Shown one piece after another: positions 1-10,181 of a stretch of DNA of 59,634 bases (positions are counted from its first letter, which is position 1; every line of letters starts with the position of its first letter). The notes below the pieces were generated by a model that had not been told where the DNA came from, ran no database searches, and saw nothing but the letters and a program-made list of their open reading frames with translations. Source of the DNA: Paenibacillus sp. SY21-1 (lineage in GTDB: Bacteria > Bacillota > Bacilli > Paenibacillales > Paenibacillaceae); assembly GCF_005222705.1 (NCBI RefSeq), contig NZ_STGF01000037.1, positions 1 to 59,634 of the forward strand, written 5' to 3'. The position numbers and the translations under genes were made by a program.

Positions 1-148
1 ATTGGCATGTGATCGTCTAAATCGCCTATTACAAGAACAAGCAGCCTAAATTTCAAAAACTAAATATTCAAATTCGGTTAGTCTGCAATTCTGTAACTAA
101 GCATTATGAAATTGATTCAATTAATATTTTAATGACAATTCGATGACA

Positions 149-176
149 TTGACATGGCATAATCCTCCTGTATGTT
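149..176 (+). promoter_or_regulatory. Putative sigma-A promoter of giant SLH gene 1
   Basis: A TTGACA -35 box at 149-154 and a TATGTT -10-like box at 171-176 are separated by 16 bp, about 30 bp before the gene's ribosome site (196-203, AGGAGGGA). The same arrangement, with similar flanking sequence, precedes the paralogous giant gene at 48754-48782, and that conservation is the main support. Positions 1-148 are AT-rich and show no gene or RNA that I can recognise. Confidence 0.5.
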
Positions 177-210
177 TGAATAGGCTGTTCACACTAGGAG
201 GGACCATTAG

Positions 211-3200
211 GTGTTGCGAAAGAAAATAGTTATGTCGGTGCTAAGTTTGTCGATGATTTTTAGTCCGTTCAATTTGCCGAAATCTCCCGCTTCAATTGCT
301 TACGGCGAGCCTGCCGGTCCTGTTGAATCGGTTGCATTGGCGGAGCAGGGCAGGTGGATGACAGGCGAGTACCATACTCACACACATCAATCCGATGATG
401 CACAGGAAACGCTGACTAATGTGCTAGATGCCGCATTCGAGAAGAATGGGCTCGATTGGCTGGCGCTGTCCGAGCATTTGCGTTTATCGAGCAAGGATAA
501 CGATGGCAACACGCTGCCTAGCCCGATTCCTGCGTCCAAAGGAATCGCATTGTATCAGGCCCCCAAAATCAAACAATTGCAGGAGTCGGGAAAATATGCC
601 GGCAAAACGATTTTTACCGGCTTTGAATGGGATATGCCAACCTATGACCATGTCAATGTTGGAATTATGACGGACGAGCCAGGCTCGGATGAGGCGCTTA
701 AGGCCATCAACCAGTTCGAATATTTGTTCACAAACCGTGCCGCAAATCTGTTTGATCCGGCGGATGTAGCCAAGTGGGATGCTGCCGACAGCAGAGCATA
801 CTCCACAGCGGCCGATGCCCGCAAGGCATTTCAATGGCTTGCGGATCATTATCCTGACAGCTATGCGCTCTTTAATCACCCTTCCAGAAAAAACGGTACC
901 AGTGCCGAGCTGAAGGTAAATGACATTCGGGATATCAACAATATTGCGCCGAATATCGCATTTGCTTTCGAGGGCATACCAGGCAATCAGATGGCTCCTG
1001 ATCGGGGAGAGACGACTGATTTCTACGGCGGTGCAGACGTACGTATTGCCAAGCTTGGCGGGATGTGGGATGCGCTGCTAGGAGAAGGGCGCAGGTTCTG
1101 GAGCTTTGCCAACTCCGATTATCATTTTAATATCAGCAAGGATCGCAAATATTCAAGCGGCTACGCTCCAGGGGAATATTCGAAAAACTACACCTGGGTA
1201 GAAGGCGACGGAATGAACGCTATTGTAGACGGCATGCGCTCGGGGAAATCCTATTCCGTTAATGGCGATATTATTAATGCGCTTGATTTCCATGTTTCTA
1301 ATGGCGGGGAAACGAAGGATATGGGCGGGGAGCTGCAGGCGTCGGCTGGCGATAAGCTGCTCGTCACCATTCGTTTCAAAAGCCCGGAAACGAACAACAA
1401 CGGCGACCAGGTGAAGCTTGACCATATTGATCTAATCGCTGGCGAGGTCACTGGCAAAGCCCAGCCGGGAACAGCTGCCTACAGCAAGGCAACGAATGAA
1501 ACGACGAAGGTGCTTAAGCGATTTACCAGCAGTGACTGGACATTGGATGCTGATGGGTATTATACGATGAGCTATGAGATACAGTCGGCCAACACAAATC
1601 AATACTTCAGATTGCGCGGAACGAATCTGGGCACGGATGTAGCTGGGGAGACTAGCAACGGCGAGCCATTGATCGATCCTAAGAATACGACGGTGGACAA
1701 TGAAACACGGTTTGCCGAAATTAATAAACGCAATTATTCGGATATGTGGTTTTATTCCAATCCGGTATTCGTGAACGTATCTTATACGGATAGTCAGGCT
1801 GTCGAAGAAGCGCTGCAAAATATTGAGCTTCCAGCAGAGACAAGCTCAGATCTTACGCTCCCGCTGCAAGGCAAACAAGGCGCGACTATAAGCTGGACAA
1901 CTTCGGATGCGTCGTCCGCCGCAATAGCTGACGGCAAGGTTAAGGTTACACGGCCAGCGCTTGGCGAGTCAGACCGCAAGGTTACTTTGACAGCTACCGC
2001 GACGAAGGGTGTGGAAAGCGACTCCCTGGAGATTGAGCTGACGATCAAGGCCATGATGACGAATGATATGATGCTGTGGTATGCGTTCGATGCAGCAGCT
2101 GTCAGTTCTGTAACCGTGCCGGATAAGACGGGCAACGGGCATGACGGGACGTTAGTCGGCGGCGCGGAGCTGACGGCTGAGCATGGAGGCTCCGTCAAGC
2201 TGGATGGAACGAATGATGCGGTACGATTGCCTGATGGCATACTGAAGGGACTCACTGATGCAACGGTAACAATGAGCATCAATGTAGACCAGACGCTGGT
2301 GCGACCTGCTTGGATTTTCTCTTTTGCCACCCATCAGGCAGCAGTTGCCGGCACTAAATATATGGGCCTGCTGGAGGATGGCAGCGGCCGCTTCAGAGCC
2401 TCTATCACGTCCAATTGGTACTCTGCTGAGCAGACGGTGTCTAAAGGATCGGCGCTTAACAGAGGGGTATGGAAGAAAATAGCTTATACGATTTCCGGGA
2501 ATACCGCGACTTTATATGAGGATGGCGTGCAGATCGCGCAGAACACGGGCCTGACGCTGACGCCGGAAAGCATGGAGCAAACAATCGCCAACTATATTGG
2601 CAGACCAACTTATTCCGGTGATAAATACTTCAAAGGCAAGGTGTCCGATTTCCGACTCTATGCGCGTTCTTTGACGGCAGTAGAAGTTGCAGCTGTAGCT
2701 GCGGAGGATGATGCCGGAACGGTTTCCGATGACAAATCAGCACTTAGCCTTGGGGATACGAGTGCGGTTATCGCTAATCTGACCTTGTCCACAACGGGCG
2801 CTTTCGGAAGCTCGATCAGCTGGGAGTCGAGCAACCATTCTGTAGTAGAGACGAATGGAACGGTTGTACGTCCAACAGATGCTTCCGCTAGCGTTACGTT
2901 AACGGCAACCATCAGTAAAGGCGCCGCATCGGATAAGAAAATATTCACAGTTGTCGTACCCGCTACAGGGGATGGAGGAGATGTCGAGCTTGATAAGAAG
3001 AGCTTGAGCCTAGGCAGCACGACTGTCTCCGCTAATCTGACCTTGCCACTGATTGGCATTAACGGTTCAGCGATTAGCTGGAAATCAAGTGATTCCTCTG
3101 TTATTGAAGAAGACGGCACGGTGCATCGGCCTGCAGAAGCGAATAACGCAAAGGTATCGCTTACCGCAACGATCAAGAAAGGCAGCGCTACAGCTACGAA

Positions 3201-6200
3201 AGCGTTCGAGCTGATCGTGCTGTCGCAAACTCCGATTATCGCTCATTGGAAATTCAGCCAGGACAACGTTGTTGAGGGCACGCTGGCTGCGGGCGATCTG
3301 CGATTGGGCGACTTGTCGGGCCTTGGCAATAACCTGCAGCTGGTTACAACCGGCAACCCGAATTCGTCCGAGGCGGGCAATATGCTCAAGTGGTCAGAGG
3401 ACGGCAACAGTCTGGTATTCAATAATTATCGGAATGCTCCTGTTGGCAAGTATTTCAAGACAGTTGCAGATGCAATGGTGAACAAAGAGAAGTTCATGAA
3501 TGGCTATACCATTGAAATTTTGTTTAAAATGCCGCAGGAATTCACTCCAGCCAAGCATCAATGGAGCGGTATTCTGACCCGTCAAGGGACTGGCAAGGAG
3601 GTTGGCAAAACGGTAGGCGAGCCAGAGGTGCTTACCACCTTGTCCGTTTCCAACCTGCAAGAGCTTCAATGGGCCAGCTATCCGACTAATGTGAACAATA
3701 ATTCCACGGCATGGTCGTTTACGCTTGGCAGCGATAAGCACTGGTATCATACGGCTGTCGTGAACGATGGACGTTATACCAAAATGTTCATTAACGGCGT
3801 AACGGATTTCCGCAACCCTGCTGCTGAGGCGATCGGAATCGAAGCGGCTAACGGCAAGGGCTGGAATATCGGCGCGTCCGAATACGACGGAGTGCTGGAT
3901 GGGTTGTTTGCGGGAACGATTCAGGAAATTAAAATAACGGCCAACGCGCTTCCGCAGGACAAGTGGGTTACGCAGGAGTTCGATATTGACGGCATCATCG
4001 AAGGAACAAATGAGGATCAGCCGCTTGTCAGCAACGAAGACACTTATTCGATTGCCTTTATTCCTGATACGCAAAATGAGGTGAGGTATCAGCCGGAAAT
4101 TTTCCACGAGCAGATGCAATGGCTTGCGGATCAATACAAAACCAACAAGATCTCAATGATTGCTTCGCTCGGAGATATTGTCGACCAGTCATGGGTTAGC
4201 GAGCAGTGGATCGAAGCGGACAAAGGCTTCGACAAGCTGGACAGCGCAGACGCTCCGTATATTATTACCAGGGGCAATCATGATGTCGGCGGCTCCGGAC
4301 CATACACGTATGGCAGCTATTTCGGCGACAGCCGATTTGCCGGCAAGTCCTATTGGCACGGCGCATCGCCGACTGGCTACAGCTCATACGCGATTTTTGA
4401 GGCTGGAAGCTACAAATATTTGCTGCTGTCCATAGATCGCGAGTTGTTTAACAATGATTTGAAATGGGCGCAAAATGTGCTGAAGGAAAACAGCACGCTG
4501 CCAACCATCATTATGTCGCACGAAAGTCTGATCATCGCTCCTGACGGCAAGCTCGCTTACAGCGGCAATGGACAAACCCTGTTTAACGAGCTTGTGAATA
4601 ACAACAAACAGGTGTTTATGACAATCGGCGGGCATAATCACGGCACGGATTACAGAGTGGTCAAGAATGCCGCCGATCAGAAGGTCATTGAAATGCTGGT
4701 AGACTACCAGTCCTATTATCATGGCGGGAACGGCTGGCTGCGCTTTATGGAAATGGACGAAGCGAACAGCAAAGTAACGTTCCGTACGTATTCGCCATGG
4801 GTCGAGACGCTGGACGCAAAAGAGCGGACTTTCTTCGATCTGAAGCATTTGCTAGGCAAAACGGAGAACTTTACGCTTGACTTTAATTTCGATGAGCGAT
4901 TCAGCTTCTATAACAAAATAGGCGCCGTAACCGGAGTGGTAACGGATGGGACTGCTCCGCTTGCAGGAGCCAAAGTGAGCGTAACGGTAAATGACAAGCT
5001 TTATTCGGCGCTTACATCCGCTGACGGCAGCTTTAAGTTAAACGACGTGCCTGCTAGTGCGGGCAACCTCCTGACTGTAAGCAAGGCGGGCTACGGCGGC
5101 AGCAAGCACGAGAACGTGAGCATCGTCTCCAACCGTACGACAGATGTGGGCACAACAGCGCTCGCACCGCTGTCAACGATATACTACAATGTGCAGTTTA
5201 ATGCAAACGGCGGGGACACGGAGGCAAGCCCGTCTGTCGTTAAGGTTATTGAGCATGGCAACGTCGGCTTCTTGCCTGCTGCGCCTTCTAAGTCCTTTTA
5301 TATTTTTGCAGGGTGGAATACGATGCAGGACGGCAGTGGGACAGCATTTGCGGCTGAAACGGAAGTTTCTGGCGATCTGACCGTTTATGCACAGTGGTCG
5401 AATTTGCTGCTGCGCTACTCGTTTGCATGGAATGGAACGAGCGGGGTGGACGTGATTGACAGCTCGGGCAATGGCCATAACGGCACGCTGATCGGCGGAG
5501 CGGAGCTGACGGCAGAGCGTGGCGGAGCATTGACGCTTGATGGAACCGATGATGCAGTAAGAATGCCTGACGGCATATTGAATGGACTTGCCGCGACCAC
5601 TATCGCGATGAGCGTCCATGCAGATTCGACGCTTGCGCGTCCGGCATGGCTGTTCTCCTTCGCAACATCGCCATCAGCGGTGGCGGGAACGAAGTATTTG
5701 GGCATGCTGGAGGATAGCAGCAGTCGATTCAGAGCTTCGATTACGCCGAACTGGTATGTAGCGGAGCAGACGGTTTCTAAGGGAGCGGCGCTGGGCAAAG
5801 ACGTATGGAAAACGATCGCTTATACCATTTCCGGCAATACGGCGACCTTGTACGAGGATGGCGTGCAAATCGCGCAGAACACGGGACTGACGTTGACGCC
5901 TAAGGATATAGAGAAGACAATTGCCAACTATATCGGCAGACCGACTTACTCGGGAGATCGCTACTTTAAAGGTAAAATATCGGATTTCCGTATTTACTCG
6001 CAAGCGTTGACGCCGGAAGAAATAGCGGCGTTGTCTGCAGTGCAACTGGCTGCATACGGCTCGGTGAGCGGTACAGTAGCAGATGTGAACGGAGCGGTAG
6101 CAGGAGCGAAGATTAGTCTGACGATTGCAGGCAAGAACTATGAAACATTGTCGGCGGGCGACGGCAGCTTCGTTATCGGCAAGCTTCCGGTAAGCGAGAC

Positions 6201-8331
6201 GGGCTATACGCTAAGCGCGAGCAAGCAAGGTTATTTGAATGGCAGCGCGGACGCTGTCATCGTAACGGCAGATCAGGTAACAAGCGGTATCGCGTTAGAC
6301 ATTACTAAACTGATTACGAACTACACGGTCGACTTTGACAAAAACGGCGGCAGCTCTGAAGCAGATCCTGCGTCGGTGACCGTTGTAGAGGGCGAGGCTG
6401 TAGCAGCGTTGCCAGCGGAGCCGGAGCGTGAGGGCTACACGTTTGCGGGCTGGAATACGAAGGCGGATGGAAGCGGAGCAGCCTTCACGGCGGCCACTTT
6501 GGTCACAGCGGATATGATTGTATATGCACAGTGGCTGCAGAATGAGCCGGAAGTGAAGCTTGGGACAATTGCGGGTACAGTGACAGACGGTACAAATCCG
6601 GTAGCAGGAGCAACGGTAAGCTTGACGATTAACGGCGCTGTGTATTCGGCAGAAACGAATGAGCTTGGCGTATATACAATAGCTGAAGTGCCTGAGGGCA
6701 CAGGCTATACCTTGACCGCCAGCAAGCAAGGGTACTCGGATGGCAGCGCGGATGCTATAGCCGTAACGGCGGATCAGACAACCAGCGGCATCGCAATTAC
6801 GCTGACCAAGCTTGTAACGAGCTACACGGTCATCTTTGACAAAAACGGCGGCAGCTCCGAAGCGAATCCGTCTTCGATGACGGTCACTGCCGGTGAAGCT
6901 GCACAGACACTGCCGACGGCCCCAAGCCGCGCAGGCTACACCTTTGCAGGCTGGAATACGTTGGCTGACGGAAGCGGCACAGCGTTCAACGCCGCGACTG
7001 TAGTGTCAGCCGATATTACGGTGTATGCGATATGGAGCGCAACGAACAACTCTGGCGGCACGCCATCGACTGGAACTATTCCAAGCGAGCCATACATTAA
7101 GAATGACAATATTACGTTGGAGTCGGAACGGGTTACCGTTGATTTGTCCAAAGGCTCTACGGTGGTATCGAACAAGCAAATGACCGAGTTTGTGAGCACA
7201 AACAAGGATCGCGACGTTGTGCTTAACGGTCAAGGCTATACCTTTACGTTCCCTAAAGGCACGATGGCTTCGCTGCAGGGAAGCGGAGATTTTGACTTTG
7301 GGCTTCGTATGAACGGCGGCGGCACCTACAGCGATATTGTGGAGCTTGCAGGCGATCGCGCGGCTCTCGTTATTAATTACAATTTCAGCGGCACGCTTCC
7401 AGGGGAAGCTGTTATTAAGCTGCAGACTGGCATACAGTATGCTGGGCGCACATTGTACTATTATTTCTATAACGAAGCGTCCAAGCAGCTTGAGCTGGTT
7501 CAAAGCGCAGTTGTGGATGCCCAGGGCTTTGCAACGGTGAAACAGTCACATTTCTCGGATTATGTATTTACTACAGAGCTGCTGGAGCAAGAGAGCACGG
7601 GTAAAGGAAGCAAGCTTACTGCATCGACAGACGTAACTGGGCGCTCTGATGCTACAGTCGTGCCGTATTACATCGAGGCGGGAAAAACTATCCTTGTTTC
7701 ATTCAGCGCCAAACTTGGCAAGACGATGTACTTCCTTGGAAACTCTTCTGCTACGTACCAGTTCAAGGATAATGCGAAGAGCTTCACGGATATTGCGAAG
7801 CATTGGGCTCAAGACTCCATTGATTTCGTAACGGCGCGAGAATTGTTTAATGGCACTGCGGAGGGGCTGTTCAGCCCTGAGCAAGTGATGACCAGAGGCA
7901 TGCTCGTGACCGTTCTGGGTAAATTATGGGGTGTCGAGGCAACGAGCGCGACAGTTCCACGGTTTAACGATGTGAGCGCAGACGCTTATTATGCTCCATA
8001 TGTGGAATGGGCGGCTCAGAACGGAATTGTGGCAGGGGTAGGCAACGAAAGCTTTGCTCCGAATGCGGCGGTCACCCGTGAGCAATTAGCGGTCATGATC
8101 ACAAAATTCCTGAAGTATGGACAAATAATTATCGATGGCGGAGGCACTGCAGGCATTGCATTTGCCGACGACAGCAGCATCAGCGCTTGGGCGAAGGCGA
8201 GCGTGTCCGAGCTGCTGGGAGCAGAAATTATTGCAGGCAGAACAAGCGGCAGATTTGACCCTCAAGGTCAAGCGAGCAGAGCGGAAATCGCTACAATTCT
8301 GAAACGGGTAATTGAAAAAGCAGTACAATAA
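211..8331 (+). CDS. Giant SLH-anchored protein with PHP and calcineurin-like metallophosphoesterase domains (copy 1)
   Basis: A 2706-residue secreted, wall-attached protein. It starts at GTG 211, seven bases after AGGAGGGA. Domains in order: signal peptide (1-31); PHP/CehA-type metallohydrolase (about 50-350) with HTHTH at 55-59, SEH at 87-89, H223 and D303/H305; Ig-like (530-610); LamG (620-830); two atrophied bacterial Ig-like domains (835-1005); LamG (1008-1250); calcineurin-like phosphoesterase (1280-1480) with GDIVD near 1321, GNHD at 1355-1358 and GHNHG near 1475; carboxypeptidase-regulatory-like beta-sandwiches alternating with InlB-type B-repeats (1570-1730, 2037-2275); a third LamG (1731-1945); three SLH domains (2524-2706). 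The SLH domains should bind pyruvylated secondary wall polymer. Both metal sites look complete, so hydrolysis of a phosphoester, cyclic phosphate or related bond is plausible, but the substrate is unknown. The protein is a paralogue of the gene at 48815-56950. LamG modules suggest glycan or protein binding. Confidence 0.9.
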   Translation: MLRKKIVMSVLSLSMIFSPFNLPKSPASIAYGEPAGPVESVALAEQGRWMTGEYHTHTHQSDDAQETLTNVLDAAFEKNGLDWLALSEHLRLSSKDNDGNTLPSPIPASKGIALYQAPKIKQLQESGKYAGKTIFTGFEWDMPTYDHVNVGIMTDEPGSDEALKAINQFEYLFTNRAANLFDPADVAKWDAADSRAYSTAADARKAFQWLADHYPDSYALFNHPSRKNGTSAELKVNDIRDINNIAPNIAFAFEGIPGNQMAPDRGETTDFYGGADVRIAKLGGMWDALLGEGRRFWSFANSDYHFNISKDRKYSSGYAPGEYSKNYTWVEGDGMNAIVDGMRSGKSYSVNGDIINALDFHVSNGGETKDMGGELQASAGDKLLVTIRFKSPETNNNGDQVKLDHIDLIAGEVTGKAQPGTAAYSKATNETTKVLKRFTSSDWTLDADGYYTMSYEIQSANTNQYFRLRGTNLGTDVAGETSNGEPLIDPKNTTVDNETRFAEINKRNYSDMWFYSNPVFVNVSYTDSQAVEEALQNIELPAETSSDLTLPLQGKQGATISWTTSDASSAAIADGKVKVTRPALGESDRKVTLTATATKGVESDSLEIELTIKAMMTNDMMLWYAFDAAAVSSVTVPDKTGNGHDGTLVGGAELTAEHGGSVKLDGTNDAVRLPDGILKGLTDATVTMSINVDQTLVRPAWIFSFATHQAAVAGTKYMGLLEDGSGRFRASITSNWYSAEQTVSKGSALNRGVWKKIAYTISGNTATLYEDGVQIAQNTGLTLTPESMEQTIANYIGRPTYSGDKYFKGKVSDFRLYARSLTAVEVAAVAAEDDAGTVSDDKSALSLGDTSAVIANLTLSTTGAFGSSISWESSNHSVVETNGTVVRPTDASASVTLTATISKGAASDKKIFTVVVPATGDGGDVELDKKSLSLGSTTVSANLTLPLIGINGSAISWKSSDSSVIEEDGTVHRPAEANNAKVSLTATIKKGSATATKAFELIVLSQTPIIAHWKFSQDNVVEGTLAAGDLRLGDLSGLGNNLQLVTTGNPNSSEAGNMLKWSEDGNSLVFNNYRNAPVGKYFKTVADAMVNKEKFMNGYTIEILFKMPQEFTPAKHQWSGILTRQGTGKEVGKTVGEPEVLTTLSVSNLQELQWASYPTNVNNNSTAWSFTLGSDKHWYHTAVVNDGRYTKMFINGVTDFRNPAAEAIGIEAANGKGWNIGASEYDGVLDGLFAGTIQEIKITANALPQDKWVTQEFDIDGIIEGTNEDQPLVSNEDTYSIAFIPDTQNEVRYQPEIFHEQMQWLADQYKTNKISMIASLGDIVDQSWVSEQWIEADKGFDKLDSADAPYIITRGNHDVGGSGPYTYGSYFGDSRFAGKSYWHGASPTGYSSYAIFEAGSYKYLLLSIDRELFNNDLKWAQNVLKENSTLPTIIMSHESLIIAPDGKLAYSGNGQTLFNELVNNNKQVFMTIGGHNHGTDYRVVKNAADQKVIEMLVDYQSYYHGGNGWLRFMEMDEANSKVTFRTYSPWVETLDAKERTFFDLKHLLGKTENFTLDFNFDERFSFYNKIGAVTGVVTDGTAPLAGAKVSVTVNDKLYSALTSADGSFKLNDVPASAGNLLTVSKAGYGGSKHENVSIVSNRTTDVGTTALAPLSTIYYNVQFNANGGDTEASPSVVKVIEHGNVGFLPAAPSKSFYIFAGWNTMQDGSGTAFAAETEVSGDLTVYAQWSNLLLRYSFAWNGTSGVDVIDSSGNGHNGTLIGGAELTAERGGALTLDGTDDAVRMPDGILNGLAATTIAMSVHADSTLARPAWLFSFATSPSAVAGTKYLGMLEDSSSRFRASITPNWYVAEQTVSKGAALGKDVWKTIAYTISGNTATLYEDGVQIAQNTGLTLTPKDIEKTIANYIGRPTYSGDRYFKGKISDFRIYSQALTPEEIAALSAVQLAAYGSVSGTVADVNGAVAGAKISLTIAGKNYETLSAGDGSFVIGKLPVSETGYTLSASKQGYLNGSADAVIVTADQVTSGIALDITKLITNYTVDFDKNGGSSEADPASVTVVEGEAVAALPAEPEREGYTFAGWNTKADGSGAAFTAATLVTADMIVYAQWLQNEPEVKLGTIAGTVTDGTNPVAGATVSLTINGAVYSAETNELGVYTIAEVPEGTGYTLTASKQGYSDGSADAIAVTADQTTSGIAITLTKLVTSYTVIFDKNGGSSEANPSSMTVTAGEAAQTLPTAPSRAGYTFAGWNTLADGSGTAFNAATVVSADITVYAIWSATNNSGGTPSTGTIPSEPYIKNDNITLESERVTVDLSKGSTVVSNKQMTEFVSTNKDRDVVLNGQGYTFTFPKGTMASLQGSGDFDFGLRMNGGGTYSDIVELAGDRAALVINYNFSGTLPGEAVIKLQTGIQYAGRTLYYYFYNEASKQLELVQSAVVDAQGFATVKQSHFSDYVFTTELLEQESTGKGSKLTASTDVTGRSDATVVPYYIEAGKTILVSFSAKLGKTMYFLGNSSATYQFKDNAKSFTDIAKHWAQDSIDFVTARELFNGTAEGLFSPEQVMTRGMLVTVLGKLWGVEATSATVPRFNDVSADAYYAPYVEWAAQNGIVAGVGNESFAPNAAVTREQLAVMITKFLKYGQIIIDGGGTAGIAFADDSSISAWAKASVSELLGAEIIAGRTSGRFDPQGQASRAEIATILKRVIEKAVQ

Positions 8332-8392
8332 TTCGTCCATATTGGAACAAGCGGCATGATACACATCCATGATTGAATGTATGGAGTACCGA

Positions 8393-8433
8393 ATAAAGCG
8401 GTCTTCTTCCTAAAGGGGAGGAGGCCGCTTTAT
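8393..8433 (+). terminator. Terminator-like hairpin after giant gene 1
   Basis: Arms at 8393-8410 and 8417-8433 (ATAAAGCGG... pairing with ...CCGCTTTAT) form a stem of about 16 bp with a small loop. The arms are AT-rich outside and GC-rich inside. There is only a weak T-tract afterwards, so efficiency is uncertain. Confidence 0.6.
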
Positions 8434-8451
8434 GTTGTTCCGATCAAGGGA

Positions 8452-8877
8452 TTAAGGTGAAATCCCAGTCGTATCAAGGGTTTTAGAATTCGGCAAATCA
8501 TTTAGAAACATGTTAATTGTCTGTTTGGAAGTCTTCTGTGTATAGTGTGAATGTGGTTCCTCGGGCTTATTGAAAGTACACAAGGGCTCACAGACCGTAT
8601 CGTTCGGCAGGAAGGCTCCCCACATCGCAATTTCACTCCAGAATACAATGCCGTGCTCATCCAGCAGGTCAAGCCAATATGGACTTTGAGGGTAGTGAGC
8701 GCCTCGTACAGTATTGCAGCCAAGCTCTCGAATGATATCAAGATCCTTCTGCATAAGTTTTGGCGGGAAGGCGAAGCCCCACTCCGGGTGCTCCTCATGG
8801 CGATTCACGCCCTTCGAATAGATCGGTGCGCCATTAATGAGAATTTGGTGATCCTTATATGTGAGATAACTAATAGG
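8452..8877 (-). pseudogene. Remnant of a GH2 family glycosidase
   Basis: The minus-strand reading frame from 8877 down to 8452 contains a clear GH2 TIM-barrel entry segment. This includes ILINGAPIYSKGVNRHEE followed by CNTVRGAHYPQSPYWLDLLDE and WSEIAMWG, as in beta-galactosidases and beta-glucuronidases. A stop codon (8878-8880) lies directly upstream in frame. The N-terminal sugar-binding and sandwich domains, the acid/base glutamate and the nucleophile region are all missing. Downstream of the barrel segment the frame loses similarity before ending at 8452. It is therefore a fragment of roughly 140 codons, not a working enzyme. It abuts a LysR fragment on the other strand, which suggests deletion or rearrangement at about 8878. 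Confidence 0.8.
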
Positions 8878-8879
8878 TT

Positions 8880-9116
8880 ATGGTGGGGCAGTCTCAAAAT
8901 GTTTCAATAGAGTTGCTAGAGGGGCATTCCAACCCAATTAAGCAATGGGTAGAGGATTGGACTGTTGAAATTGACATTGTGGCATCACCGTTTGATTCAT
9001 TCGATTCTCACATTTTGGCGAAGGACTCCATGGTGGCGATTATACCTGACCATCATCCGCTTGCCGCGGAGCAAGAGGTGAATTTGGAGCAGTCTTATAG
9101 ACAAGTGAATGATTGA
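8880..9116 (+). pseudogene. Remnant of a LysR-type regulator (effector-binding domain)
   Basis: The reading frame carries a piece of a LysR substrate-binding domain: IELLEGHSNPIKQWVEDW, then DIVASPFDSFDSHILAKDSM and IIPDHHPLA. This is typical of the region that follows the hinge in CynR/CysB-like proteins. There is no helix-turn-helix N-terminus, and the frame ends soon after the HHPLA motif, so at most 79 codons remain out of a usual 290-300. It has no credible ribosome site. It is head-to-head with the GH2 remnant, so this short stretch is a graveyard of two truncated genes. Confidence 0.75.
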
Positions 9117-9168
9117 AATAATGGATGAAAAGAATAAACGAAGTGAATATTTCATCTAAGTTCTTTCC

Positions 9169-10038
9169 TCATAAATCCTGATGAAGCTTCCTATAGGCGG
9201 TTGGCGACATGTTCAGACGAGCTTGAAATACACGGCAGAAGGTGGGGTAGGATGTGAATCCGACCTCGTAGCAGATGGAGGTCACCGATTCGTCGCTGGA
9301 AACCAACAGGCTGCAAGCATGTGATATTCTGATTTTCTCCAGAAAGCTATGGAAATGCTCTCCGCTGAATAGCCTGAAAGAAGAGCTAATATGGGGCACG
9401 CTGAGATGGAAGCGTGCCGCCAGCGTTGCGAGCTTGATATTGTCTCGATAATTTTGATAGACATAGTATATGATCTCCCGCATTTTCCCGTTTCTCCTGG
9501 CAGGGGCGTTCGGCGCTGCCGCATTATTGGCGTGATTGCTGCTGCGATCCAGGATAATTAAAACCTCGATTAATTTTGCTTGAAACATCAATTGATTCCA
9601 GGCTTGTTTGCTATGCGCTTCCGTATGCATCTTGGCAAAGAGGGGCAGCAGCTCGGCGGCAAGCTCGTCATCGAGGGAAAAAGACGGATCGGCTTTCGCG
9701 CTTGCGCAGAGCAGCAGCTCGTTGAGCTGGGCGGCTGAAGCATCAGAGCTGAACAAAGCCTGCAGGCCGATTGCGCCCACATAGAGATGAAGCTCTTGGC
9801 CGGGCGGAATGCTGAGCTGATGGACTTGGTGAGGCCATAACAGCGTAAAGGTACCGGGCTTAATAGGACGCTCAACGCCATTAATCGTTTCTATAGCGCT
9901 GCCATGGGTGACATAGGTATATTCGATGAAATTATGCGTATGCGGGTGAACGTTAGCTGTCAGCCTATGGATTTTGAACGTAAAGGGGAAGCTTCCGTGA
10001 AGCTCTTGGTCTCCCGGCAGATGGAAGGGAATCATCAC
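9169..10038 (-). CDS. AraC family transcriptional regulator (cupin plus HTH)
   Basis: A 289-residue cytoplasmic regulator. The N-terminal half has a cupin-like sugar-sensing fold (PHTHNFIEYTYVTHG, GTFTLLWPHQVHQL). The C-terminal 100 residues are a double helix-turn-helix of the AraC type, with IKLATLAARFHLSVPHISS and the signature EVGFTSYPTFCRVFQ ending at SPTAYRKLH. The start is GTG 10038 or the adjacent ATG 10035; neither has a strong ribosome site. It is divergent from the GH92 mannosidase gene across 143 bp and is the obvious candidate to control it in response to a sugar. The actual effector cannot be read from sequence. Confidence 0.88.
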   Translation of the reverse strand: MMIPFHLPGDQELHGSFPFTFKIHRLTANVHPHTHNFIEYTYVTHGSAIETINGVERPIKPGTFTLLWPHQVHQLSIPPGQELHLYVGAIGLQALFSSDASAAQLNELLLCASAKADPSFSLDDELAAELLPLFAKMHTEAHSKQAWNQLMFQAKLIEVLIILDRSSNHANNAAAPNAPARRNGKMREIIYYVYQNYRDNIKLATLAARFHLSVPHISSSFRLFSGEHFHSFLEKIRISHACSLLVSSDESVTSICYEVGFTSYPTFCRVFQARLNMSPTAYRKLHQDL

Positions 10039-10181
10039 ATCACTCGCTTTAAGTGGAATTTATATCGCTATCATAACCCAAAATCTTAAAAAATGAGATA
10101 AAAAGCAAAATGTTGATAAGAAGTGCAGCGCCATACTGATTACAATGAGGAGCAAATACTTGTAACAGAAAGGTTGTTGCG

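Noticed and set aside
8551..8910. 119-codon plus-strand frame opposite the GH2 remnant
   Set aside because: The minus strand carries clear GH2 motifs. The plus frame has no recognisable content and is a shadow.
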